The notes under the pieces are model-generated. The model did not search any database. It was not told the origin of the DNA and saw only the letters and a list, made by a program, of their open reading frames with translations. From positions 1-64,000 of the forward strand of contig JAAZAV010000026.1 of assembly GCA_012514145.1 (NCBI GenBank): a stretch of 64,000 bases of DNA, written 5' to 3'. A program made the translations under genes and the position numbers. Below are positions 28,389-36,694 of the stretch, piece after piece (within the stretch, counting starts at the first letter, position 1; each line of letters starts with the position of its first letter). Source of the DNA: Clostridiales bacterium. Its GTDB lineage: Bacteria > Bacillota > Clostridia > Oscillospirales > CAG-272.

Positions 28389-28418
28389 AAAAGACCGTTC
28401 GTTATGGACGGTCTTTTA
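28389..28418. terminator. Terminator between the SBP gene and the convergent MBL gene
   Basis: AAAAGACCGT...ACGGTCTTTT. Confidence 0.8.
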
Positions 28419-28486
28419 TTGTTTCGTGCTTATGCGTTTATAAATGAATACGATTATAAATTATCACTTTGCCATGCCGGAGTTTG

Positions 28487-30352
28487 TTACCAATCCCAAT
28501 CGGTATAGCTGATACCTATGACATCAGCTTCGTACACAACTTCGAGCTGCCCGTCTACAACTTCTATGCCGACCGTTTGGTCACCGCCAAAGTATATATG
28601 TTTGGATATACTCCGCACAACAGGGAGTACCGCCTGTCCATTCCCGCTGGGACCGCGCAGCGCTCCGCCTGAGGATTGTGGATATAGCGAATACGTGGGC
28701 TTCATAAAGTTGTATAAGGTCTTAAGATTGTTCCAGCCGTGGTGCGAAACCTGAAGTATATCGGTTTTAAACTCCGCGCGGTCGTAGTAGCTGACGAGCA
28801 CCTTCTCCGCTTCTTTATTGATATCACCGGTCAGCAGGAACACATGATCGTCAAATAAAACTCTAAGTACGGTGCAGCTGTCATTGAAATCCGTTGAAGC
28901 GTATTTACCGGTAACCGGCATTATCTGATCCTCGAGGGTATACATGACATCCATCTTGATATCAGCCAGCTGAATCGATTCGCCTGTGTGAGGTTTGTGA
29001 TATATTACGTCAGAGTAAAATTCCTGTACATAATTCAGTGTTTTGGTGAATTTGGCAGTCGCCTCGGTGAAGTTGTACATCATTCGCTCAAGCTCAAACC
29101 TGTCGTGGTAGAGAGTGAGGAAACGTGCGAATCCCACATAGTGATCGGGATGACAGTGGGATATAAACCAACAGCTGATGCGTATTTTTTCACCCTCCGG
29201 AACGCCGGTAACCTCGCGGCAGAAGTCCAGAAGACCGTCGGCAGCCTGATTGCTCATCTCGGCGTTGTCTCCGCCGTCAACGATAACCAGACTGTTATCA
29301 GCCAGTTTTATGATATACATGTGACCGCAGTTCAGCCGAGTTCCGCCGTTTTTGGAGAAATCTATACCGTTGGGGTCCATAACAAGACCGTACTGGTAAA
29401 CGGTGGTGTTGTCGCCGGGCTGCTTGTCATAGCTGTAGCAAAATTCCTCAAGCGGCGCCGTGTCGCACTGATCGAGAACGAACCGCGCATATCTTACTTT
29501 TTCGGCATAATATGCGTAGGCAGAGACAGCATTCTTAGTCAGTCTGTAGGCGGTTATGCCGTTTACGCCGGAAACACTATCGGCATTAAAGCCGTAACTC
29601 TCAGCCTTTTTAATATAATCGGCGAATTCCGCAGCGCTTGTGCCGTAGGAGCAGACGACACGGCAATCGGTATCGTATCTATTATACCCGATCTTTTCGG
29701 AATAATAATCGGTGGATAGCTTGCCGCCTTCGTATGCAGGCAGCCCGGGCATGTCCCAGTTGTCGCGGAAATAGCCCGAAAGGTCTCCGACGATGTCCAG
29801 GTCGTCGGGAATGGTACCGACACCGTTGGAGTCGACATCTATAAGACCGATAAATTCGTTAACGGCATCTGAAAGCATCCACTCGAGAGTGGCGCAGATA
29901 ACCACACGATTTCCGACAACCTTGATTCTGTATGTACCCGGAGTTAATTCAGCCGCGACAGCCGCTGATTCGGGACGGTTAGTATCGCCGACAAGAATTT
30001 CGGGAGTGCCTTCGGGAGCCGATTCGCCCCGTTTTACCCAGTCGGTTGTAAGCAGGGCATCAACCTTCATCTGGTCGCGAAGGAATTTATGTATCGATGT
30101 CGTAACACTGATAGTCGGTCGTTCGGCTATATCGCTGCGAATTATCGAATAGTTGCATTTGCCGTTTTCGAAGAGAACGAGCACGTTTTCAGCCGGAGAA
30201 GATTCGGAACCGCCGGATTCGGTCACAGCGGTATTTATTTCCGCAGACACCGGAGATTCATCGGCTGAACAGGAAATCAAAAAGAATAACAGCAGAAGAG
30301 TAAGCACGACAAGTGCAGTTCGGCAGAAAATCTTCACAATCAAAGTTAACAC
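28487..30352 (-). CDS. Metallo-beta-lactamase-fold lipoprotein (ComEC C-terminal-like MBL hydrolase)
   Basis: N-terminal lipobox 'LLFFLISCSAD'; 'MYIIKLADNSLVIVDGGD', 'SCWFISHCHPDHYVGFARFL' HxHxDH, 'VFLLTGDINKEAEKVLVSYY', 'LQVSHHGWNN'. Confidence 0.85.
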   Translation of the reverse strand: MLTLIVKIFCRTALVVLTLLLLFFLISCSADESPVSAEINTAVTESGGSESSPAENVLVLFENGKCNYSIIRSDIAERPTISVTTSIHKFLRDQMKVDALLTTDWVKRGESAPEGTPEILVGDTNRPESAAVAAELTPGTYRIKVVGNRVVICATLEWMLSDAVNEFIGLIDVDSNGVGTIPDDLDIVGDLSGYFRDNWDMPGLPAYEGGKLSTDYYSEKIGYNRYDTDCRVVCSYGTSAAEFADYIKKAESYGFNADSVSGVNGITAYRLTKNAVSAYAYYAEKVRYARFVLDQCDTAPLEEFCYSYDKQPGDNTTVYQYGLVMDPNGIDFSKNGGTRLNCGHMYIIKLADNSLVIVDGGDNAEMSNQAADGLLDFCREVTGVPEGEKIRISCWFISHCHPDHYVGFARFLTLYHDRFELERMMYNFTEATAKFTKTLNYVQEFYSDVIYHKPHTGESIQLADIKMDVMYTLEDQIMPVTGKYASTDFNDSCTVLRVLFDDHVFLLTGDINKEAEKVLVSYYDRAEFKTDILQVSHHGWNNLKTLYNFMKPTYSLYPQSSGGALRGPSGNGQAVLPVVRSISKHIYFGGDQTVGIEVVDGQLEVVYEADVIGISYTDWDW

Positions 30353-30432
30353 ACCTCACTAATATACATATATCATTCAATTATATATCGGGTTTTGCCG
30401 GACAACAAGCGATATTATGTAAATGTTCCTGT

Positions 30433-30470
30433 AAAAAAGTTCGGCGGCTCGGATAATTTCGAGCCGCCGC
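30433..30470 (-). terminator. Terminator of the hydrogenase operon
   Basis: GCGGCTCG-loop-CGAGCCGC with TTTTTT on the - strand. Confidence 0.8.
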
Positions 30471-30479
30471 GGTTATGCC

Positions 30480-32228
30480 TTATTTATTGTATAGTCCGCG
30501 CTTCACATACGATGTGTGAAGAACCTCATGAGCCTTGTGGCTGTTGGGCGCTCCGAAGTATTCATCATACAGAGCCTTGACGGCACTGTTCTCGTGGGAC
30601 TTGCGGAGATCGTTTTTCTTGTCGGATTTATACAGAACAGCCGCTCTTACGGCGCGAAGGTCGATAGTCTCGCGGACCTTAGCGGGCTGAGTGGGCTGAC
30701 CGCCGCCGTTGACGCAGCCGCCCGGGCAGGCCATGATTTCAATGAAGTCGACCTGCTCCTCACCGTTTCTGACTCTGGTAAGCAGTTCCTTTGCGTTAGC
30801 GGTACCGCTGCATACGGCAACCTTAAGCTCGATGTCGCCCAGCTTATAGGTGGCGCGCTTGATGGGATCTGTGCCGCGGACATCCGAGAAGTCGAGGCAC
30901 TCGAGCTTCTTGTTAAGAACAACCTCGGCTGCGGTTCTGAGAGCAGCTTCCATAACGCCGCCGGTTGCGCCGAATATTTCGCCTGCGCCGGAAGCGAGTG
31001 CGAAGGGCTCGTCAAACTCCTCATCGGGAAGGTTGACAAAGTCGATACCTGAAACGGTGATCATTCTGCCCAGTTCGCGGGTGGTGATTGCGACATCAAC
31101 ATCCGGAACACCGGCTGCCGACTGACCGTCGCGCTGGACCTCGAACTTTTTGGCAGTGCAGGGAATTGCCGATACAAAGAAGATATCCTTCGGATCAAGT
31201 CCGTGCTTCTCGGCATAGAAGGTCTTGTAGACAGCGCCGAACATCTGCTGCGGACTCTTGCATGTGGAGAGATTCTCGGTGAAATCCGGGAAGTAATGCT
31301 CGCAGAACTTGATCCAGCCGGGAGAACAGGAGGTAATCATCGGAAGCTTGCCGCCGTTCTGGAGCCTGTCAAGGAACTCATAGGCTTCTTCCATGATGGT
31401 AAGGTCGGCAGTGAGATTCATGTTGTAAACGCCGTCAAAGCCGAGATGTCTGAGGGCGGCAACCATTTTGCCCTCAACATCGGTGCCGGGAGCCATGCCG
31501 AAGCACTCGCCCAGAGTGGCGCGCACGGACGGAGCCGTGCAGATTGCTACATGCTTCTTGGGATCCGCCAGAGCCTCGAACACCTTCGCGGTGTCGTCGC
31601 GCTCTCTGAGAGCCGCGGTGGGGCAGGCAACTATGCACTGACCGCAGTTAATACAGGAAGACTCGCCCAGCTTGCCCTCGAATGCACACCCGATATGAGT
31701 ATCATACCCGCGGTCAAGCGCACCTATAACGCTGACGCCCTGGTACTTGTCGCAGACTGCCACGCAGCGGCGGCAGAGGATGCACTTGTTATTGTCGCGG
31801 ATGATGGCTGCGGAACTGTCGTCGACCTTGTAGGTCACATCATGCGGAATAGCGAAATGACCGGCATTAACACCGTATTCGTTGCAGAGTGTCTGAAGCT
31901 CGCAGGAGGTGCTGCGGGAACAGGACAGGCACTTCATCTCGTGATTGGAGAGAACCAGCTCAAGGTTAATCTTGCGCGCCGCCCTGATAGCGGGTGAATT
32001 GGTAACTATCTCCATGCCCTCATTTACGGGGTAAACGCAGGCGGTAACCATCCCGCGGGCGCCCTTAACTTCAACAAGGCAGAGACGGCAAGCGCCGATC
32101 GCGTTGATGTCCTTCAGGTAACAGAGGGTCGGAATATCTATATTGGCGGCTCTTGCAGCTTCGAGAACTGTGTAGTTGCTCGGAACCGTATAAGGGCGGC
32201 CGTTAATTTTAATGTTGACGGTATCCAT
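30480..32228 (-). CDS. hydA: [FeFe] hydrogenase catalytic subunit of an NADH-dependent (HndD/HydA-like) complex
   Basis: N-terminal [2Fe-2S] and ferredoxin clusters; H-cluster motifs 'TSCSPGWIKFCE', 'PCTAKKFE', 'EIMACPGGCVNGGGQP'. Confidence 0.95.
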   Translation of the reverse strand: MDTVNIKINGRPYTVPSNYTVLEAARAANIDIPTLCYLKDINAIGACRLCLVEVKGARGMVTACVYPVNEGMEIVTNSPAIRAARKINLELVLSNHEMKCLSCSRSTSCELQTLCNEYGVNAGHFAIPHDVTYKVDDSSAAIIRDNNKCILCRRCVAVCDKYQGVSVIGALDRGYDTHIGCAFEGKLGESSCINCGQCIVACPTAALRERDDTAKVFEALADPKKHVAICTAPSVRATLGECFGMAPGTDVEGKMVAALRHLGFDGVYNMNLTADLTIMEEAYEFLDRLQNGGKLPMITSCSPGWIKFCEHYFPDFTENLSTCKSPQQMFGAVYKTFYAEKHGLDPKDIFFVSAIPCTAKKFEVQRDGQSAAGVPDVDVAITTRELGRMITVSGIDFVNLPDEEFDEPFALASGAGEIFGATGGVMEAALRTAAEVVLNKKLECLDFSDVRGTDPIKRATYKLGDIELKVAVCSGTANAKELLTRVRNGEEQVDFIEIMACPGGCVNGGGQPTQPAKVRETIDLRAVRAAVLYKSDKKNDLRKSHENSAVKALYDEYFGAPNSHKAHEVLHTSYVKRGLYNK

Positions 32229-32253
32229 TAATGTCAGGCTCCTTTCGTTTTGC

Positions 32254-34134
32254 TTATTTCCTTACGATGGCGCCGAACTTGCACTTTTCCATGCATGCGC
32301 CGCACTTGATACACTTGGAGGAATCGATGGTGTGCGGCTTCTTGACCTCGCCGCTGATGGCGCCGACCGGGCAGACGCGGATGCAAGCGGTACAGCCCTT
32401 GCACTTTTCTGCGATAATCTCATAGCTGAGAAGTTCCTTGCATACGCCTGCCGGGCACTTCTTGTCAACTACATGTGCGATATACTCGTCACGGAAATAG
32501 TGGAGAGTAGAGAGAACCGGGTTCGGAGCTGTCTGACCGAGTCCGCAAAGGGAGGCAGATTTAATATAGTTGCAGAGCTCTTCGAGCTTGTCGAGATCCG
32601 CAAGCTCACCGTTGCCGGCTATAATCTTGTCAAGAGTCTCAAGCAGTCTCTTGGTACCTATACGGCAGGGAGCGCACTTGCCGCAGGACTCGTCGACAGT
32701 GAAGTCGAGGAAGAAACGGGCGATGTCAACCATACAGGTGTCTTCGTCCATAACTATAAGTCCGCCGGAGCCCATCATGGCGCCGATGGCAAGTAGGTTG
32801 TCATAATCTATCTCGGTGTCCTGGAGGGAAGCCGGAATACATCCGCCGGAAGGTCCGCCGGTCTGAGCCGCTTTAAACTTCTTGCCGTCCGGGATGCCGC
32901 CGCCTATCTCGTCGATAACGGTGCGGAGAGTTGTACCCATCGGAATCTCAACAAGGCCGGTGTTGGTAATATTACCGCCGAGGGCGAAAACCTTGGTACC
33001 CTTCGACTTTTCGGTACCCATAGACGAGAACCAGTCTGCGCCGCGGAGAATGATCTGAGCTACATTGGCATAGGTCTCAACATTGTTGAGAATCGTAGGC
33101 TGACCGAACAGACCCTTTACCGCCGGGAAGGGGGGACGCGGACGCGGCTCGCCTCTGTTGCCCTCGATGGAGGTCATGAGAGCGGTCTCCTCGCCGCAAA
33201 CGAAAGCGCCTGCGCCGAAACGGAGCTTAAGCTCAAAGGAGAAGTCGGTGCCGAAAATGTTGCTGCCAAGCAGACCATATTCATGAGCTGCGTCGATGGC
33301 GATCTGCAGTCTCTTAATTGCAATTGGGTACTCGGCCCTTACATAGATATAACCCTCGTCGGAACCGATAGCATAACCCGCAATTGCCATAGCTTCGATA
33401 ATTGCATGGGGGTCGCCCTCAAGCACCGAACGATCCATGAATGCGCCCGGGTCGCCCTCGTCGGCGTTGCAGCAAACGTACTTCTTATCGCTCTGGGAAG
33501 CCTTGGCGAACATCCACTTTCTGCCGGCGGGGAAACCTGCGCCGCCTCTGCCGCGCAGCCCGGAATCCAGCATGACTTTGATGACATCATCCGGAGTCAT
33601 GGATGTGAGAACCCTGTTCAGAGCCTTATAACCGTCGCGGGCTATATACTCGTCGATGTTCTCCGGGTCAATAACGCCGCAGTTGCGCATTGCAACGCGC
33701 TTCTGCTTGGCGTAGAATTTTGTATCTTCAATTGATGTTGCTTCCTCGGGAGTGCCGCTGGCGTTGTTGGCGCCGACGGTATACTCGGTGATGACTTCGC
33801 CGCCCTTGATATGCTTCTCGAATACTTCGAGAGCCTTCTCAGCGGTCATCTTTACATAGGTAACTCTCGGCTGACCGGCCTTGTAAACCTCGAATACAGG
33901 CTCATACTGGCAGATGCCTACACAGCCGGTCTGGGAAACGGTAATGTCATCGCTGCCGAATTCTGCGGCAGCCTTAACCAGCGCGTCGAATATGGGAGTG
34001 GCACCGGCTGCTATACCGCAGGTTGCCAGTCCTACGACAATACGTGTCTTGCCGCTGTCGGGAGCGAGCTCGACCTTGCCAACATTTGCGTTCTGTACGG
34101 CAGCAAGCTCATCTGAGTTTCTGATGAATGCCAT
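32254..34134 (-). CDS. hydB: NuoF-like NADH dehydrogenase subunit of the hydrogenase (HndC/HydB-like) with N-terminal thioredoxin-like [2Fe-2S] and C-terminal 2[4Fe-4S] domain
   Basis: 'GLRGRGGAGFPAGRKWMFA', 'NADEGDPGAFMDRSVLEGDPHA', 'ESCGKCAPCRIGTKRLLE', C-terminal 'CKGCTACIRVCPVGAI...CIKCGACMEKCKFGAI'. Confidence 0.95.
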   Translation of the reverse strand: MAFIRNSDELAAVQNANVGKVELAPDSGKTRIVVGLATCGIAAGATPIFDALVKAAAEFGSDDITVSQTGCVGICQYEPVFEVYKAGQPRVTYVKMTAEKALEVFEKHIKGGEVITEYTVGANNASGTPEEATSIEDTKFYAKQKRVAMRNCGVIDPENIDEYIARDGYKALNRVLTSMTPDDVIKVMLDSGLRGRGGAGFPAGRKWMFAKASQSDKKYVCCNADEGDPGAFMDRSVLEGDPHAIIEAMAIAGYAIGSDEGYIYVRAEYPIAIKRLQIAIDAAHEYGLLGSNIFGTDFSFELKLRFGAGAFVCGEETALMTSIEGNRGEPRPRPPFPAVKGLFGQPTILNNVETYANVAQIILRGADWFSSMGTEKSKGTKVFALGGNITNTGLVEIPMGTTLRTVIDEIGGGIPDGKKFKAAQTGGPSGGCIPASLQDTEIDYDNLLAIGAMMGSGGLIVMDEDTCMVDIARFFLDFTVDESCGKCAPCRIGTKRLLETLDKIIAGNGELADLDKLEELCNYIKSASLCGLGQTAPNPVLSTLHYFRDEYIAHVVDKKCPAGVCKELLSYEIIAEKCKGCTACIRVCPVGAISGEVKKPHTIDSSKCIKCGACMEKCKFGAIVRK

Positions 34135-34252
34135 AAAAAAACTATACCTCCGAATTATTTATGAAGCTTGACCGCGCCGCCGATAGCGGATATGGCAGGC
34201 GCGGTGCATCTCGACCGGGTCAATGCCGGCCTCAGATGCCTGTCTGCCGTGT

Positions 34253-34747
34253 TTATTTATATTTGGCGAGGATACCGGCAATTTCGTTCTTCTTGACTCT
34301 GCCGTAAACATCGCCGTTGATGGTCATAACCGGAGCAAGACCGCATGCGCCTATGCAGCGGGTTGCCTCGAGGGAAAACTTGCCGTCGGGAGAAACAGAA
34401 CCGGATGCAACACCCAGCTGAGCTGTAATCTCATCAATGACGTCCTGTGAGCCCTTTACATAGCAGGCGGTGCCGAGACACACGTTTATGGCAACCTCGC
34501 CGGCAGGGTTGAGCTTGAACTGGGAATAGAAAGATGCGATACCGTATATCTCCGTGAGGGAAACACCGGTTTCTCTGGCAATGATAGTCTGAACTTCAAT
34601 AGGCAGATATCCATAGATATCCTGAGCCTCCTGAAGAATCGGCAGCATTGCGCCCTTGGTACCGCGGTACTTCTCGATAACAGCCTTCAGCTGAGCCTCC
34701 TGCTCGGGAGTGCCGCGAAAGGCTACCGTGGTCTGCTTCTTTTTCAT
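34253..34747 (-). CDS. hydC: NuoE-like [2Fe-2S] subunit of the hydrogenase (HndA/HydC-like)
   Basis: 'GIASFYSQFKLNPAGEVAINVCLGTACYVKGS...CIGACGLAPVMTING'; likely start MKKKQTT at 34747 with upstream ggagg. Confidence 0.93.
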   Translation of the reverse strand: MKKKQTTVAFRGTPEQEAQLKAVIEKYRGTKGAMLPILQEAQDIYGYLPIEVQTIIARETGVSLTEIYGIASFYSQFKLNPAGEVAINVCLGTACYVKGSQDVIDEITAQLGVASGSVSPDGKFSLEATRCIGACGLAPVMTINGDVYGRVKKNEIAGILAKYK

Positions 34748-34836
34748 AACCTGTATGACCTCCGTACAAATTGAAACAATAATAAGGGAATTTCTTCTGT
34801 TCATTTTACAATAAAACACGATAAAAAGCTATACTA

Positions 34837-34856
34837 ATTCTCAAAATTATGAGAAT
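34837..34856. promoter_or_regulatory. Inverted repeat ATTCTCA-N6-TGAGAAT upstream of the hydrogenase operon
   Basis: Perfect 7-bp arms about 90 bp upstream of the hydC start. Confidence 0.45.
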
Positions 34857-34965
34857 ATTTACAAATGACCGTATTTTGTAAAATATTACCCGTATGCGGC
34901 ATCACCATTGTTTATATCGCCGAAAAGCACATGTTAAATAATCACAAAAGTAACACGGGCGGCGG

Positions 34966-34994
34966 TTGACAATGAAAAGACGGTGATGTATACT
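34966..34994 (+). promoter_or_regulatory. Near-consensus sigma-A promoter TTGACA-N17-TATACT directed antisense to the DUF1294 gene
   Basis: -35 34966-34971 exact consensus, -10 34989-34994 5/6 match; no obvious + strand gene downstream until 36695. Confidence 0.5.
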
Positions 34995-35012
34995 TAACAG
35001 GGTCGGATAACT

Positions 35013-35336
35013 CTATCTCCCAAGCACAATTATCAGAACGGCAGCCAGCAAATGCAGCATCAGAAACAGCGGTACTGATATGATAAACCTCATGTGCTGT
35101 GTCTTATGTCTTAACAGTCTCATGCCTAAAAGCGAGCCTAGTGAGCCTCCGAACGCCGCAAGCGCTATGAGTGTCGTCTCCGGAATACGCCATTTGCCGT
35201 TTTTTGCCTTGTGCTTATCGATGCCGTATGCCGAAAAAGCGACAATGTTTATGACAGCGAGATAACCGATGACATAGACCGGATATGCCGTACAGAAATC
35301 GTATATTACCGATGCTGCTGAACGAAGCGTTTCCAT
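35013..35336 (-). CDS. DUF1294 domain-containing small membrane protein
   Basis: 'AYGIDKHKAKNGKWRIPETTLIALAAFGGSLGSLLGMRLLRHKTQHMRFIISVPLFL'. Confidence 0.92.
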   Translation of the reverse strand: METLRSAASVIYDFCTAYPVYVIGYLAVINIVAFSAYGIDKHKAKNGKWRIPETTLIALAAFGGSLGSLLGMRLLRHKTQHMRFIISVPLFLMLHLLAAVLIIVLGR

Positions 35337-35568
35337 GACTGTTGCTCCTTTGAGGTGTTAAGTGATCATCAAGTCGAAAAAGCGAATACCGATTCCCCGT
35401 ATGGATGTGAATACATGTATATCCTCCGTTCGGCGGGAGGTGCCGGATTTGCGGAGTATTTCGTGATGGAATTTTTCCGACCGGAAAAAATTCATCCGGC
35501 CTTCTCAGCGTATTTTATCAGAATAACGGCATCAACGCCGCAAGGCTCCGCCGGGAGTGAACCTGTCT

Positions 35569-36588
35569 TTATTTCAGGAAGGTCTTATAGTCCTCGTAGT
35601 TGCGTTTTAACAGTGCCGGTGTATAAAGGCCGTAGGGACACTTAGAGGCGCACAGACCGCAGTTCCGACAGTTCTCTATAAGCTTCATCTTTGTCTGCCA
35701 GGCTTCGCTGAGCCAGCCCGCGGTGGGAGCACGCCGGAGCATAAGCGACATACGAGCCGCATTGTTGATTTCGATGTTTTCGGGGCATGGCATGCAATAA
35801 CCGCAGCCCCTGCAGAATTCGCCTGACAGCGACTTGCGTTCTTTTTCTATAAACTCCGCGATTTCATCGGTCATAAACGGCGGATTTTTGCGGTGAGCAA
35901 TGAATTCGTCAAGTTCCCGTTCGCGCTGAATGCCCCAGATTGGCAGCGCATTTTCAAACTGAGAAATATACGCCCATGCCGCATCCGTACGGGTGATGAG
36001 TCCGCCGGCAAGCGCCTTCATGCAGATGAAGCCGACATTCAGTTCGCGGCAGCGGTCAGCCAGCGCACATTCCTTTTCGTCAGCCAGATAACTCAGCGGG
36101 AACTGAAGTGTATCATATAGCCCCGATTCTATCGCTTCGTACGCCAGAGTAATCTTATGGTTTGTGATGCTGATGTGCCTGATCATTCCCTGAGCCTTTG
36201 CGTCAAGCATAGCTTCATAGAGACCGCTTCCGTCTCCCGGCTTGGGACAGAAGGGCGGGTTGTGAAACTGATATATATCGATGTAGTCGGTTTTAAGCAT
36301 TTTTAATGAAGTGTCAAGGTCGCGCCGGAAGCTTTCGGCATTCCGCGCACCGGTTTTAGTTGCTATAACAATGCGGCTTCGCACATCAGAGAGCGCATCG
36401 CCTATCTTCTCCTCGCTGTCGGAGTAAGCCCGGGCAGTGTCGAAATAGTCGATACCGTTTTCATAAGCGCGGCGCAGAAGACGAACTCCGTCGTCATGCG
36501 AACAGCGCTGAACCGGAAGCGCGCCGAAACCGCAGCTGTCGACAGTTATGCCGGTTCTGCCGAGTGTAATTCTTGCCATATATATCAT
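35569..36588 (-). CDS. Aldo/keto reductase with C-terminal 4Fe-4S ferredoxin-like domain
   Basis: 'LGRTGITVDSCGFGALPVQ', 'DYFDTARAYSDSEEKIGDAL'; C-terminal 'CRGCGYCMPCP' and 'CRNCGLCASKCPYG'. Confidence 0.93.
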   Translation of the reverse strand: MIYMARITLGRTGITVDSCGFGALPVQRCSHDDGVRLLRRAYENGIDYFDTARAYSDSEEKIGDALSDVRSRIVIATKTGARNAESFRRDLDTSLKMLKTDYIDIYQFHNPPFCPKPGDGSGLYEAMLDAKAQGMIRHISITNHKITLAYEAIESGLYDTLQFPLSYLADEKECALADRCRELNVGFICMKALAGGLITRTDAAWAYISQFENALPIWGIQRERELDEFIAHRKNPPFMTDEIAEFIEKERKSLSGEFCRGCGYCMPCPENIEINNAARMSLMLRRAPTAGWLSEAWQTKMKLIENCRNCGLCASKCPYGLYTPALLKRNYEDYKTFLK

Positions 36589-36694
36589 ACCTTTCCGCCG
36601 TTTTCAGACCGCAAGTCAGTTTAATGCAGTTATTATATCACGATAAGTCCATGATTTCAACCGACGGAACAAATTCCGCGTAACATTGAATATT

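Noticed and set aside
31203-31997. 264-aa + strand ORF
   Set aside because: Antisense to the hydrogenase catalytic subunit; shadow ORF.
35355-35645. 96-aa + strand ORF in the DUF1294-AKR gap
   Set aside because: No RBS, no domain, and its 3' end overlaps the AKR gene antisense; more likely non-coding.
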